Positions 16,879 through 26,835 of a DNA stretch of 59,408 bases are shown here, piece by piece. The DNA comes from Nitrospira sp. (lineage in GTDB: Bacteria; Nitrospirota; Nitrospiria; Nitrospirales; Nitrospiraceae): NCBI GenBank assembly GCA_019636815.1, contig JAHBWT010000014.1:1-59408 (forward strand), written 5' to 3'. Below the pieces are notes generated by a model, which was given only the letters and a program-made list of their open reading frames with translations, was not told the DNA's origin and did no database searches. Within the stretch, counting starts at the first letter, position 1. Every line of letters begins with the position of its first letter. The translations under genes and the position numbers were made by a program.

Positions 16879-17962
16879 TCGTTCGAACGTTCGACACCAC
16901 CCGAGTGAGCGCTCGTTTCGGTGGAGCCGGGGGTCGCGCCGCCAGTTCACCTTGCTTACCTGCGCTCTCTTCACAGAGTTTCAACAGTACGCCTTCCAGC
17001 ACCATTCGTGGACGACTCCCGCTCCCTCCTTTGAGCTTCGCATCAGCGTCCAGAAAGAGCCGTAGCGCGTTCTGAAGATGCGCCTCGGAAAACCGCTCGA
17101 GAAAGGGACGCACCTTCCGTGGATCCATACGCAAACTCCTGGCTACCTCCCCCTCCCGACCTCCCTTGGCCAGCAAATCTTTGACTTTCCAAAGCCGGCG
17201 ATATTGCCATGCGAGGGATCCCAGGATGCGAAGCGGGGCTTCTCCGGCTTCAAGATTACGGGCCAAGATCGAGAGGACTCGTCCCCGGTCGCCCTGGGCA
17301 ATCGCCTGCGTCAGGTCAAACACGGACGCGCCCGGATCTATCCCACGGAGCAAGTGGACATCGGCAGCTGTCGCCGAACGATCGGACAGCACGTATGAGG
17401 CGAGCTTCTCCAATTCGCGTCGTAGTGTGTAGAGGGATGTTCCGCACACTTCCCGTAGTACGTGAACCGCGTGTTCCTCAAGTCGTACTCCAACCCGTTC
17501 TGCTTCTTGCATAATCCATGGGAGGAGCTGAGCATCACGGAGCGGCGAACACTCAACGACCACCGCCGCCCGCGTGAGGGTTTGAGAGAATTTCAGGCGA
17601 CCATCCAGCTTCGGGCTCATAAAGACCAGCGTCGTGGACTCTACCGGATTCTGGAGGCAATCGAGCAGCAGATCGCCCTCCCGAGCAGGCAGTTTCTCCG
17701 CCGACTTCACCACGACCAGCCGACGCGGGGCAAAAACAGGTACAGCCGCCACGCTGTTTCGAATATCGCTGCCGCTCGCTTCATCGCCATAAAACAGTTC
17801 GTAATTGAATTCATCTCCGCCACTCCCAAGAGCGACGCGCTTGAGAATCGCAATCGCATGATCTCTGAGCAGGTCCTCTTCTCCGACGACAAGATAGAGC
17901 GGTCCCGGCTGCTGCTGGTTGAGTGCCGTCTCCAGCTGCGCATAATTCATAGCCGAGGCCAT
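16850..17962 (-). CDS. holA: DNA polymerase III delta subunit
   Basis: 370 residues from ATG 17962, which has GAGG nine bases upstream; the TTG at 17977 is less likely. It has the HolA pattern: PLYLVVGEEDLLRDHAI (degenerate nucleotide loop), then LVVVKSAEKLP, LVFMSPKLD, a central collar domain and the C-terminal ILARNLEAGEAPLRILGSLAWQYRRL. The subunit opens the beta clamp in the clamp-loader complex. The C-terminus is extended by a basic Pro-rich tail (RPPAPPKRALTRVVSNVRT) that overlaps rpsT. It follows lptE at 17 bp, in the usual leuS-lptE-holA order. Confidence 0.95.
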   Translation of the reverse strand: MASAMNYAQLETALNQQQPGPLYLVVGEEDLLRDHAIAILKRVALGSGGDEFNYELFYGDEASGSDIRNSVAAVPVFAPRRLVVVKSAEKLPAREGDLLLDCLQNPVESTTLVFMSPKLDGRLKFSQTLTRAAVVVECSPLRDAQLLPWIMQEAERVGVRLEEHAVHVLREVCGTSLYTLRRELEKLASYVLSDRSATAADVHLLRGIDPGASVFDLTQAIAQGDRGRVLSILARNLEAGEAPLRILGSLAWQYRRLWKVKDLLAKGGREGEVARSLRMDPRKVRPFLERFSEAHLQNALRLFLDADAKLKGGSGSRPRMVLEGVLLKLCEESAGKQGELAARPPAPPKRALTRVVSNVRTIKSRNRTAR

Positions 17963-17979
17963 CGGTGAGATCCTCAATC

Positions 17980-18633
17980 CTACTGCGACTCGGAGTCTGA
18001 GTCCGGCACGGACGCGTGCTTCGTCAGAGCACCGGTCTCCAGCTGTAACAGAAATCGCGCCGCCAAGTCAGCCGCCACAAAACGCCCCGCCTGCTCGATC
18101 GCCCGGTTTTGCAGCGCGCGATTGAATTGGAGGTCGGGCGTCACAAAGAACTCCGAAGCTCCTTTTGCCAGCTGTCTCCAGACCACTTTTCTGGACCGGA
18201 CGTCTTCGACCACAACCTGGACGACCACCTCGGTTCGACTTTCTAACGTCGCCGTCTGAGAAAAACTCAGCGTCGGCACGATGACCGACAGGATCTGCCC
18301 GGTCAGCACGAGATCGGTGGCTTCGGACTCTGGGACAACCTGCGCGCCGCTGCCGGCGGAAAATTCATCGCGGAAGTAATCGGTGTATCGCATTTCGAGA
18401 TTCGGCTCGAAGCTGTTGTTGACCAACGTCCGGATGACGAGACGTGGCGGTGGTTCGGTCAATGTCGAGGCGGCGGCTCCTCCGATGGTCGGGCCGGCTC
18501 CATCCACCCGAAACTGATAGCCGCAGGCGACAAGCGTCGAAGCGATGAGTGCTGAGATGACCGTGCCGAGGAGAAAAGCAAACGGCTTTCTTCTCTCTTG
18601 ATTCCCGCTCTTCTCAGATTCACCATTCAGCAC
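17980..18633 (-). CDS. lptE: LPS-assembly lipoprotein LptE
   Basis: 217 residues. After a charged N-terminus comes a signal anchor and lipobox-like LVACGYQF, where the CGYxF start is typical of LptE. The mature domain has VIRTLVNNSFEPNLEMRYTDYFRDEF, ATDLVLTGQILSVIVPTLSFS and ESRTEVVVQVVVEDVRSRKVVW, a beta-sheet with two helices. LptE plugs the LptD barrel and guides LPS to the outer leaflet. It starts 9 bp after leuS and is followed by holA, the order seen in many Gram-negatives, which supports the call. Confidence 0.88.
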   Translation of the reverse strand: MLNGESEKSGNQERRKPFAFLLGTVISALIASTLVACGYQFRVDGAGPTIGGAAASTLTEPPPRLVIRTLVNNSFEPNLEMRYTDYFRDEFSAGSGAQVVPESEATDLVLTGQILSVIVPTLSFSQTATLESRTEVVVQVVVEDVRSRKVVWRQLAKGASEFFVTPDLQFNRALQNRAIEQAGRFVAADLAARFLLQLETGALTKHASVPDSDSESQ

Positions 18634-18642
18634 TCACCACTC

Positions 18643-21078
18643 CTAGACGACGAAATTGAGCAATTTCTTGTCGACGTAGATCACCTTCTTCAGCTCTTTT
18701 CCCTGGAGCCACTCGGCCGCTTCCATACGGGCCAGCCGTTCAATGTCTTCGCGAACCGCATCAATCGGCACCTGGATTTTGGCCCTCAGCCTGCCGTTGA
18801 CTTGAATAGGAATGCTCACACGCTCGCTTACCGTCATCGCCGGATCGAACGCCGGCCACGGCCGCTGCGAGACACTGGGGTGATGCCCGAGCACACTCCA
18901 GAGCTCCTCGGCGAGGTGCGGCGCAAATGGAGAGAGCAGCAAGACAAACGGCTCAATCACGGATCGAGGCCGCTGATGAGCTTTCGTCATCTCGTTGGTA
19001 AAAATCATCATTTGTGAGATCGCCGTGTTGAAATGCAGAGCCTCGATATCTTCCGTCACTTTCTTAATCGTCTGATGGAGCAGACGCTCGTGGCCGAGAC
19101 TGGGGGCGGTCGAGACGACGGAACCGGACAGTCGACCTTGCTCATCAACCATCAATCGCCAGACTCGCTCCAAGAACCTCGTCACCCCTTCCACACCTCT
19201 CGTGCTCCACGGCTTCATCGCTTCGAGCGGTCCCATGAACATTTCGTAGAGCCGCACGGCATCCGCGCCGAATTGATCGATCATCTCATCCGGATTGACC
19301 ACATTCCCGCGCGATTTCGACATCTTCTGGTTGTCTTCGCCCAAGACAATACCTTGATGCACCAACTTCATGAATGGTTCCGGCGTGCTGACCACCCCGA
19401 TATCGAACAAGACCTTGTGCCAGAATCTCGCGTAGAGAAGATGCAGAACCGCATGCTCGCTGCCCCCGATGTACAGGTCCACGGGCATCCAGTACCTTTC
19501 CTTCCCGGGATCGACGAGCTGCGTTGCGTTCGCAGGATCGATGAATCGCAGGTAATACCAGCAGGAGCCGGCCCACTGCGGCATCGTGTTGGTTTCTCGT
19601 CTGGCCGGTTTATTCGTGACAGGATCGGCCGTCGCCAGCCATTCACTCAAGTTCGCCAACGGGCTCTCGCCAGTCCCCGACGGCTTAAAGTTGTGCGTCT
19701 CAGGTAACACCAGAGGCAGCCGTTCTTCTGGAAGTGGGCGCGCCTCCCCATCCACCCACACGATCGGGAACGGTTCACCCCAATACCGTTGTCGGGCAAA
19801 CAGCCAATCGCGCAGCTTGTAGTTGACCGCTCGTGTGCCTCTACCCTGTTTCGCCAGCCAATCGGTGATCTTCGGAATCGCCTCGGACGGCGCAAGCCCG
19901 TTGATCGAAAAGGTGTCATCACTCGTCGCCGAATTCACGACCGTCCCGCAATTCGTATCGGTGAAGGCCGCCTCCCGGACGTTTCCTCCGGCAATGACCT
20001 CTCGAACAGGGAGCCCGTACTGTCGCGCGAACACCCAGTCTCGCTCGTCATGAGCCGGCACGGCCATGATCGCGCCGGTCCCATAGCTCATCAGGACATA
20101 ATCCGCGATCCAGATCGGCAACCGCTCATTGTTCACAGGATTGACGGCATAGCCACCGGTAAATACGCCGGTCTTCTCTTTTTCCAATTCTTGCCGTTGT
20201 AAATCACTTTTCTTGGCCGATGCCTCACGGTAGGCCTGAACGGCGGCTTTCTGTGTGTCGCTCACAATCGCATCGACAAGCGGGTGCTCCGGCGCAAGGA
20301 CCATATAGGTCGCCCCGAACAGCGTATCAGGCCTGGTCGTGAATACCCGGATCGCGCCCTTCCGATCGGCCAGCGCGAAATCAACCTCCGCGCCGATCGA
20401 CCGGCCGATCCAATTCTTCTGCACTTCCAGCGTGCTGGTGGGCCAATCAACGAGCGTTAAATCCTCCAGCAATCGATCGGCATAGGCGGTGATCTTCAAC
20501 ACCCATTGACGCATCGGCTTGCGAACCACGTCGAAGCCGCCGACTTCACTCTTGCCATCGACGATTTCTTCATTCGCCAGCACGGTGCCGAGCGCCGGGC
20601 ACCAGTTCACGGGAACTTCCGCCACATAGGCCAACCCACGCTCGAAGAGTTTCAGAAAAATCCATTGCGTCCAACGATAGTACTGCGGATCGGTCGTACT
20701 GAGCTCTCGCTCCCAGTCGTACGAGAGTCCCACCCGTTGCATCTGGCGCTTGAAGGTGGCGATGTTTTCTGCCGTCGTCTTTGCCGGATGGATTCCGGTT
20801 TTTACGGCGTACTGCTCAGCCGGCAGACCAAAGGCATCCCAGCCCATCGGATGCAGCACATTGAACCCCCGCATCCGTTTATACCGAGAGACGATATCGG
20901 TGGCGGTGTACCCTTCAAGATGGCCGACGTGGAGTCCGGAACCAGACGGATAGGGAAACATGTCGAGACAGTAGAACTTCGGTTTGGCGAGATCGTCCGT
21001 GACACGGAACGTCCGGTGTGCGTCCCAGTACTGCTGCCATTTCGACTCAATTGTGCGGTGGTCGTATCCTTTGCTCAT
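18643..21078 (-). CDS. leuS: Leucyl-tRNA synthetase
   Basis: 811 residues, bacterial-type length. It carries the class I motifs: the HIGH element in [14 protein letters not shown] and KMSKS in [14 protein letters not shown]. The editing domain (CP1) is present around 225-410 ([34 protein letters not shown]), with the conserved Thr-rich TTRPDT loop and the aspartate of AHDERD. The C-terminal domain ends in the small lysine-rich clamp ([22 protein letters not shown]). It charges tRNA-Leu in the cytoplasm. It heads the leuS-lptE-holA operon. Confidence 0.98.
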   Translation of the reverse strand: MSKGYDHRTIESKWQQYWDAHRTFRVTDDLAKPKFYCLDMFPYPSGSGLHVGHLEGYTATDIVSRYKRMRGFNVLHPMGWDAFGLPAEQYAVKTGIHPAKTTAENIATFKRQMQRVGLSYDWERELSTTDPQYYRWTQWIFLKLFERGLAYVAEVPVNWCPALGTVLANEEIVDGKSEVGGFDVVRKPMRQWVLKITAYADRLLEDLTLVDWPTSTLEVQKNWIGRSIGAEVDFALADRKGAIRVFTTRPDTLFGATYMVLAPEHPLVDAIVSDTQKAAVQAYREASAKKSDLQRQELEKEKTGVFTGGYAVNPVNNERLPIWIADYVLMSYGTGAIMAVPAHDERDWVFARQYGLPVREVIAGGNVREAAFTDTNCGTVVNSATSDDTFSINGLAPSEAIPKITDWLAKQGRGTRAVNYKLRDWLFARQRYWGEPFPIVWVDGEARPLPEERLPLVLPETHNFKPSGTGESPLANLSEWLATADPVTNKPARRETNTMPQWAGSCWYYLRFIDPANATQLVDPGKERYWMPVDLYIGGSEHAVLHLLYARFWHKVLFDIGVVSTPEPFMKLVHQGIVLGEDNQKMSKSRGNVVNPDEMIDQFGADAVRLYEMFMGPLEAMKPWSTRGVEGVTRFLERVWRLMVDEQGRLSGSVVSTAPSLGHERLLHQTIKKVTEDIEALHFNTAISQMMIFTNEMTKAHQRPRSVIEPFVLLLSPFAPHLAEELWSVLGHHPSVSQRPWPAFDPAMTVSERVSIPIQVNGRLRAKIQVPIDAVREDIERLARMEAAEWLQGKELKKVIYVDKKLLNFVV

Positions 21079-21180
21079 GGTCGTGAGGCCCTAAAAAGAC
21101 TGAGGACTCTAACATAGCCCCCCTAGGGTCACAAGTTCCGAAACTGAAGCGTTGCACCTCTTTGTTATACTACCCGCGCC

Positions 21181-21801
21181 ATGGGATTCTACGCCTCCTA
21201 TATTTTCCCCCGGCTCATGGACCGCTTCATGCGCGGGGAAGAGTTTCAGCGATTGAGGGGAGAGCTGCTGCAACAGGTGGCTGGCGAGGTGTTGGAGATT
21301 GGGATTGGAACCGGGCTCAATCTTCCTCACTACGGCTCCAACGTATCGCGAGTGCAGGCCGTCGATCCTGCCTCCATGCTCCCCACACGTGTTGCGGAAC
21401 GGCGTGCGGTCGTACACTTTCCGGTCGAGATTACCCATCACAGCGCCGAACAGCTTCCCGACAAAGATCAGACATTCGATTATGTCGTCAGCACCTGGAC
21501 GCTTTGCACGATTCCCGATCCGGTGCTCGCGCTGCAAGAAGTGAGGCGTGTCCTCAAACCGGGAGGCAGGTTTCTCTTCTTGGAACATGGCCGAAGCGAC
21601 GACCACACGATCGCTACGTGGCAGGACCGTTTGAACCCCATTCAGAATGTCGTCGGCTGCGGATGCAACCTTAACCGGCAGATTGATCGGCTGATCACCC
21701 AATCCGGCCTCACGATCACGCACCTTGATCGATTCAGCATGCAGAGTGTGCCAAGATTGGTCGGCGAGATGTATCAAGGCGCGGCGGTCGCACAGCACTA
21801 G
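21181..21801 (+). CDS. Class I SAM-dependent methyltransferase
   Basis: 206 residues. The Rossmann core has GEVLEIGIGTGLNLPHYG (motif I), VDPASMLPTRV, FDYVVSTWTLCTIPDPVLALQEVRRVLKPGGRFLFLEH (motifs IV-VI) and a family-specific RLNPIQNVVGCGCNLNRQI end with the paired Cys. That end is shared with METTL7/UbiE-like phospholipid or thiol methyltransferases. The substrate is not known. It is divergent from leuS and its last 4 bp overlap the convergent HAD gene. Confidence 0.86.
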   Translation: MGFYASYIFPRLMDRFMRGEEFQRLRGELLQQVAGEVLEIGIGTGLNLPHYGSNVSRVQAVDPASMLPTRVAERRAVVHFPVEITHHSAEQLPDKDQTFDYVVSTWTLCTIPDPVLALQEVRRVLKPGGRFLFLEHGRSDDHTIATWQDRLNPIQNVVGCGCNLNRQIDRLITQSGLTITHLDRFSMQSVPRLVGEMYQGAAVAQH

Positions 21802-22475
21802 TTCGTCGGCCGACCGTTCATAAGCGGCGAAAACCCCGTGATGGAAAGAAACTGAGGCAGCGTCGACGGCGGCAGTTGCGAACTCGACTTGGCGCTGTGA
21901 ATGAGGTATGCCACACCAAATTCTTTCGCAGCCATCAGACAACCTTCATCGTCATCCATGAACAACGAGTGCGCCGGATCAAAGCTCAACAATCGTCGGC
22001 AGTTCGGCCAATACTCTGGTCGCATCTTGAGATAGCCGACCTCAAAGGCATCCACAATCCGATCGACATATCGATCCAAGCCCGTCTTGGCGACCTTGAC
22101 CGACACCCCGGCTTCATGGGCATTCGTCACAATGGTCACCCGCTTCCCCAACCTCCGGAGGTACCGTAGAAACTCCTCGGCGCCGGGCAGAAAGCCAATC
22201 ATATGATCGAGTTCCTTGTGCATCGCGACCACATCGATGCCGACCTGCTTCGTCCAGTAATGGAGATCCGTCCAGGCCAGCTCGCCTTCGACCGACCGGT
22301 ACATCGACATCAGTCGATCGCGGGATTCCTCAAACGAGATGGCGTGGAGCGTCGCATATCGGCGCGGTAGTTCCTCTTCAAAAAAGACGTTGTCGAAATG
22401 GCGGTCCAGCAACGTGCCGTCCATATCGAGCAGCACATCGTCGATTTTGGACCAGTCGAGAGCGTGCTGAGTCAT
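21798..22475 (-). CDS. HAD-superfamily phosphatase (YrfG-type nucleotidase)
   Basis: 225 residues from ATG 22475; an upstream start at 22556 would overlap der's promoter region and adds no domain. The HAD motifs are DVLLDMDGTLLD (nucleophile and acid Asp), TIVTNAH (motif II), and SLFMDDDEGCLMAAKEFGV (motif IV). The cap is helical (FEEELPRRYATLHAI, WTDLHYWTKQVGIDVV). This layout matches YrfG/GMP-IMP nucleotidases, and hydrolysis of a nucleotide monophosphate is the best guess. It is convergent with the methyltransferase. Confidence 0.82.
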   Translation of the reverse strand: MTQHALDWSKIDDVLLDMDGTLLDRHFDNVFFEEELPRRYATLHAISFEESRDRLMSMYRSVEGELAWTDLHYWTKQVGIDVVAMHKELDHMIGFLPGAEEFLRYLRRLGKRVTIVTNAHEAGVSVKVAKTGLDRYVDRIVDAFEVGYLKMRPEYWPNCRRLLSFDPAHSLFMDDDEGCLMAAKEFGVAYLIHSAKSSSQLPPSTLPQFLSITGFSPLMNGRPTN

Positions 22476-22558
22476 AGGACAGAGTATAGCCGAACGACCA
22501 GCGAGAAGACGAGGCGAGTTGTGTTTGAGAAAAATCCTATGGTACGGTCCGGCCAATC

Positions 22559-23941
22559 ATGGCGCGCGCGAAATCCGACCCCCAACAAGAGCCGACTCTT
22601 CCGGTGCTGCCGCAACAGGGCGGCCCGCCTCCGCTCATCGCCATCATCGGCAGGCCGAACGTCGGCAAGTCGACGTTGTTCAACAAGATCCTAGGCGCGA
22701 AGATCGCCATTGTGGACGATGTCCCAGGGGTGACACGCGACCGTAACTATGCCGACGCCACCTACCGCAATCGAAAGTTCCGACTCGTCGATACCGGGGG
22801 ACTGGATCTCTCCGCGTCGGACAGTATGTTGACCTTGATCCGCCGGCAATCGGAACTGGCGATTGCCGAGGCGGATATCCTCATCGCGCTCCTGGACGGG
22901 CGTTCAGGATTGACTCCCCCGGACCATGAAGTGGTGAAGCTCCTGCGTGGCGTGACCAAGCCGCTGTTCTATGCCATCAACAAAATCGATACACCAAAAT
23001 CGGAACCCTTACTCGCCGACTTCTACCGATTGGGAACCGACCAACTCTATCCCGTATCGGCCGAACATGGCCTCGGGGTTGCCGAGCTGTTGGACGCCAT
23101 CTATCCGCTGCTTCCTTCCGCTGATGAGTCCGATGAACTGCAGCAACTGCCCCGCATTGCCGTAGTGGGACGCCCGAACGTCGGCAAATCCACGCTCGTG
23201 AACGCACTGTTGGGAGAAGAGCGTGTCGTCGTCAGCAATGTTCCGGGAACGACACGTGATCCCATCGACTCACTGGTCACGTACCAGAATCAACGCTATG
23301 TCTTCACCGACACGGCAGGCATCAGGCGGCGTGGCAAGGTCGATCGCGGCGTGGAAGGGTACAGTGTGCTCCGATCGCTCCGTGCCATCGGTCGGTCAGA
23401 CATTGCGGTCCTGCTTTTGGATGGCCTGGAAGGCGTGACGGAACAAGATACCAAGATTGCCGGGGCTATTCTCAAGCAAGGGCGCGGCTGCATTCTTTTG
23501 GTCAACAAATGGGACTTGCGCGCCGGAGATGAGAAGGCACGGCAAGAGTATGAGCTTGAACTCCGCCGTCGTTTTCCGTTTCTGGTATGGGCTCCGATCC
23601 TCTATGGTTCAGCCATCAAACCCGAATCCCTCCGCCGCCTCTTCCCGCTTCTCAACGACGTGCATACCATGTTTACGAAACGTGTCCCCACCGGAACATT
23701 GAATACCTGGCTGCAGAAGATCCTCGCCATCCACCCATTGCCGGTGCGTAAACACAAGCCGTCGGCGATGACGAAAGCGGCCTTTATCACGCAGGTGGCC
23801 ACCAAACCACCGGTCTTCGCGCTGTTTGTCGGTCATCCGGATGACATGACGCCCGCATACCTCAGGTACTTGGAGAATCAACTGCGCGAGACCTACCAAT
23901 TCACCGGCACACCGCTCCGCCTCATGGTCAGGAAGAAGTAA
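22559..23941 (+). CDS. der: Ribosome-biogenesis GTPase Der
   Basis: 460 residues. It has two tandem GTPase domains, each with a perfect P-loop: GRPNVGKSTLFNKI (~31) and GRPNVGKSTLVNAL (~205). Each has its DTGG / DTAG switch and NKID / NKWD specificity motif. A KH-like domain ends the protein (PPVFALFVGHPDDMTPAYLRYLENQLRETYQFTGTPLRLMVRKK region). Der is needed for 50S subunit assembly. It has a ~25-residue N-terminal extension rich in Pro and Gln. It is transcribed away from the HAD gene. Confidence 0.97.
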   Translation: MARAKSDPQQEPTLPVLPQQGGPPPLIAIIGRPNVGKSTLFNKILGAKIAIVDDVPGVTRDRNYADATYRNRKFRLVDTGGLDLSASDSMLTLIRRQSELAIAEADILIALLDGRSGLTPPDHEVVKLLRGVTKPLFYAINKIDTPKSEPLLADFYRLGTDQLYPVSAEHGLGVAELLDAIYPLLPSADESDELQQLPRIAVVGRPNVGKSTLVNALLGEERVVVSNVPGTTRDPIDSLVTYQNQRYVFTDTAGIRRRGKVDRGVEGYSVLRSLRAIGRSDIAVLLLDGLEGVTEQDTKIAGAILKQGRGCILLVNKWDLRAGDEKARQEYELELRRRFPFLVWAPILYGSAIKPESLRRLFPLLNDVHTMFTKRVPTGTLNTWLQKILAIHPLPVRKHKPSAMTKAAFITQVATKPPVFALFVGHPDDMTPAYLRYLENQLRETYQFTGTPLRLMVRKK

Positions 23942-24135
23942 GCATTCCCTTTGAAATTTCCTGTCTTTCCCGCGTAATCCTCTTTTTTCTTCCAACGGCG
24001 CACGATTCGTTCGTGCAGGAACCGACCATTTTGTACGCCATCGGCCTTGACCGTGTTACCGTCCCCCTTATGGGCATCCGGGAACACAAGAGCATCGGAG
24101 GCGATGGCTAGTGAAAAGGGGACCACAACCGCCAT
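23893..24135 (-). CDS. Possible small exported protein (weak)
   Basis: An 80-codon frame from ATG 24135, convergent with and overlapping the 3' end of der by 49 bp. It begins with a signal-like stretch (MAVVVPFSLAIASDALVF) and continues with a hydrophilic, Lys/Asn-rich part (KGDGNTVKADGVQNGRFLHERI). There is no ribosome site and no known family. The signal-like start is the only evidence. Confidence 0.28.
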   Translation of the reverse strand: MAVVVPFSLAIASDALVFPDAHKGDGNTVKADGVQNGRFLHERIVRRWKKKEDYAGKTGNFKGNAYFFLTMRRSGVPVNW

Positions 24136-24234
24136 CGCGATAAATAGCGGATACGCACTCTACAACAGGTCCCACAGTTTCCCTGTCTCAAGTGGGAGTG
24201 GGTTTGGTCTCCAGCATAAGGTAAAGGCACGCAC

Positions 24235-25598
24235 ATGGCGCTCGAGGCTCCTGAAGACCTCACGAGGCAGATTGTCGGTCACATGGTGTTCGTGGTTCTC
24301 CTTGGGTCGTTCTGCGCGTACATGCTGTACCACTCAGAACGAGAGGCGAAACGGCTGTTGATCATCAAGAAGGTATGGTCACCGAACAAACCGATTACCG
24401 ATGAATCTGCCGCACTCGCGCGATTCCGACTGAGGCTGATCATCTTGTATGGCGGGATCCTCGCGCTCTGCCTGTTTCTGTTCCAGCTGAGTGCCAGGAT
24501 GTTATGGGACCGGAGCCAGCAGGAGGAGCAGGTGGTCGTGACAGAGGAGGCGAGTCCCAGCGGGCACGAAACGGGTGCTGGTGCAGGAGCCACGGCTCCG
24601 GCGAAGCTCGGCGGCAACGAGGGGGCAGCGCGATCAGCTCACTCGGAGGTGTCCCCAAAAGACGAGGCGCCTGTCCAGCCCTCCAAGCAGCCTCCACCAC
24701 GCTCCCAGGCACGCACGGGCCCAGACGAGGCCCCGATGGTCCTGGTGCCAGGCGGAACATTCTGGATGGGGATCAGCGACGACGAGAGGGATCGGGCCAT
24801 TGAGGAATGCACGACGCAGTTCAAGAAGGAGGCCGCGTCCTGCAAAGGCCTGGTCCTGTCGGCGCAGCCTCGTCATCGAGTGACGCTCGATCCATTCTCC
24901 CTAGATCCCTACGAAGTCACGAACCGGCAGTTCGAGCAGTTCGTGCAGGCTACCGGCTATGAGACCACGGCCGAGAAGGAGGGCACGGCTTCCGTTCGGA
25001 TCGCCGGCCAGGGGTGGCAGGAGACGAAGGGGGCCACCGGCAGCAACCGGAAGCGGGACCGGAGGTCTTTGCGAGCGACCGAGCCGATCATCCCGTCGTC
25101 AATGTGTCATGGCATGATGCCGAGGCCTATTGCCGCTGGGCAGGCAAGCGGTTGCCGACGGAGGCCGAGTTTGAATATGCCACTCGGGCTGGAACGCAGA
25201 CGACCTATTGGTGGGGGAATTTCTCGCCCAGTACCCGTCGGGTCGCCAACGTCGCGGACGAAAGCGGCAGGAACCGTCTGTCGGTCATCATCGCCGGATA
25301 CGACGATGGATATCTCACCACCGCGCCAGTGGGGTCGTATGAGGCCAATCCGTTCGGGTTGTTCGATATGACGGGCAATGTGACCGAATGGGTAGCGGAC
25401 CGGTATGACGGCCTGTATTACCGCAAGAGCCCGGAGCAGAATCCGATGGGCCCGTCGAGCGGAGACTATCGGATGATCCGTGGTGGGAGCTGGAACGATA
25501 CTTTGTTTGCGCTTCGACCCACAGTTCGAGACGGGGGTGCGCCGACAAAGCGGGACACGAGAACCGGGTTCCGTTGCGCGCAGAACCGGCCCAAATAA
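24235..25598 (+). pseudogene. Formylglycine-generating-enzyme (SUMF1) domain membrane protein, frameshifted
   Basis: Two overlapping frames make one protein of ~454 residues. The first (from ATG 24235) has two N-terminal membrane helices (MVFVVLLGSFCAYMLY, LIILYGGILALCLFLF), a Pro/Ala/Gly-rich linker, then the start of an FGE-sulfatase domain: VLVPGGTFWMGI, DPFSLDPYEVTNRQFEQFV, YETTAEKEGTASV. The second (up to 25598) continues it: HPVVNVSWHDAEAYCRWAGKRLPTEAEFEYA, GLFDMTGNVTEWVADRYD, IRGGSWND and FRCA. The join is a lost base near 25035-25046, where GCCACC-GG should read ATW. Most members lacking the Cys pair are not true formylglycine enzymes; here the domain may instead bind or modify a partner. 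It could be a sequencing error. Confidence 0.82.
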
Positions 25599-25664
25599 CC
25601 CGGCGGCCTGGGTGAGCACCACGAACGAGGCGGGAGTCAGCACGAAGCGCGGAGGACCGGCAGC

Positions 25665-25943
25665 ATGAGTTTTTTCGTATGGGTTGCGGAGCGCGTGAAT
25701 CTCTTTACTGCTGGTGTGTTCGTCGCGTCGATCCCTGTGTGGCTCTGGCGTCTGTCTCGAGAGGACGAAGCCACGCGAGTGGAGGTGGAATTTACACGAG
25801 ACAAGTGGGAGGCGACGTCGACGTATGAGCGTGAATACCAGAAGGTTCGATCCAAATGGCGTCGAATCAGTTGGGCATTCATCGCCGTACTTGCCACAAG
25901 CGCCCTGGTGATTGTGTGTGCCCATGTCCTGGTTCGGCCGTGA
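25665..25943 (+). CDS. Small two-helix membrane protein
   Basis: 92 residues from ATG 25665, with GGAGGACCGGC upstream. It has helix 1 (FTAGVFVASIPVWLW), a charged middle (SREDEATRVEVEFTRDKWEATSTYEREYQKVRSKWRR) and helix 2 (ISWAFIAVLATSALVIVCAHVLV). It lies 67 bp after the FGE-like gene and in the same direction, so it may be cotranscribed. No family is recognised. Confidence 0.66.
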   Translation: MSFFVWVAERVNLFTAGVFVASIPVWLWRLSREDEATRVEVEFTRDKWEATSTYEREYQKVRSKWRRISWAFIAVLATSALVIVCAHVLVRP

Positions 25944-26005
25944 AGGGGGATTGGTCGCTGCAGAACACCGTTTCACGCTTCTCCCCGGTGGGTCCTAACC
26001 CAATG

Positions 26006-26358
26006 TCCACGAGATCCGGGCCGGCTCATGAACAGCAATGTCATTCTTCATTCTCTTCGTCGTACCACTTCTCGCGATAGATCGGGCAGAGGCCTTTCGA
26101 GCGGAGAAAGTCGGTGACGTCCTTAATCATGCCGCCGTTTCCGCAGAGATACACGGCGAGGTTGTCCACCGTCTTGACACGCTCCTGCGCCAGCGCGGTG
26201 ACGCGACCGGTCGGACCGGTCCAGTCCGGATCAGGACGAGACAATGTCATGGTGCTGTGAAACATGGGATGCCGGGCCGCCAGTTCGTGCAGCTCGTCCT
26301 GATAGTACAGATCCTGCTGGGCTCGGAGACCCCATAGCAAGGACACGACCTGTGGGGT
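26006..26358. repeat. Copy A of a 353-bp direct repeat (3' end of flavin reductase)
   Basis: 353 bp aligned without gaps to 27244-27596; I count about 11 base differences by eye. It begins at TCCACGA and ends at GGGGT. It contains the last ~106 codons of the reductase gene plus ~35 bp beyond its stop. The two copies enclose vapBC. Confidence 0.9.
26041..26358 (-). pseudogene. Truncated second copy of flavin reductase 3' end
   Basis: Minus-strand reading gives the C-terminal ~101 residues of the reductase encoded at 27279-28001 (SLLWGLRAQQDLYYQDELHEL ... YDEENEE) with a handful of substitutions (for example QQ for QR, DELHEL for EELHEL, ALAQE for ALVQE). It has no FAD-binding half and no start of its own. 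It is a gene fragment left by duplication. Confidence 0.88.
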
Positions 26359-26427
26359 GGCGTGCGAGAAGAAATGAAGGAAGAAGCGGTACTGATGAGG
26401 AATCGGTGAGTCCCGCTGGGTTCACCC

Positions 26428-26835
26428 TCAGGGCAGACTAGCGGATTCAATCGTCAACCCCTCGATGAGCTCGAAGTGGCGACGATTGTTCGTGAGGACC
26501 GTCAGTTCATAACGCAAGCCCGTTGCCCCAATCAAAAGATCGAAATCCCCCACCGCTTTGCCCATCCTTCGTAGGCGTCCTCGCTGCTGACCAAATATCT
26601 TGCATGTATCTTCATCGATGCCAAGCACCGTCACCCCACGAAGAAAATCATGAAGAGCAGACTCATTGCCTGACGGATTCGAAGAGAAATAGACACCCTC
26701 GTACAGCTCTGCGAGGGAAATGGTCGACAGCGCGAGCCCCTGCTCATTCAAGGCGTGAACTCGTTTGACGATGTCATGACGGCCATGAAGATAATGGATG
26801 ACCCAGTCCGTGTCGAGGAGGTAACGGAGGGTCAT
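26428..26835 (-). CDS. vapC: VapC-type PIN-domain toxin
   Basis: 135 residues. The PIN acidic set is present: Asp8 in YLLDTDWVI, Glu43 in SLAELYEGV, and Asp97/Asp99 in GDFDLLIGATGL, followed by VLTNNRRHFELIEGL. VapC toxins cut tRNA or rRNA and halt growth. It overlaps the antitoxin gene by 4 bp (ATGA), the usual coupling. The module sits between two copies of a reductase 3' end. Confidence 0.92.
   Translation of the reverse strand: MTLRYLLDTDWVIHYLHGRHDIVKRVHALNEQGLALSTISLAELYEGVYFSSNPSGNESALHDFLRGVTVLGIDEDTCKIFGQQRGRLRRMGKAVGDFDLLIGATGLRYELTVLTNNRRHFELIEGLTIESASLP

Noticed and set aside
21109..21942. 277-codon open frame on the minus strand over the methyltransferase gene
   Set aside because: It is the shadow of a clear SAM-methyltransferase gene and of the HAD gene; no domain, start signal or plausible composition.
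25107..25976. 289-codon minus-strand frame over the FGE-like gene
   Set aside because: Antisense shadow; the plus-strand domain is unmistakable.
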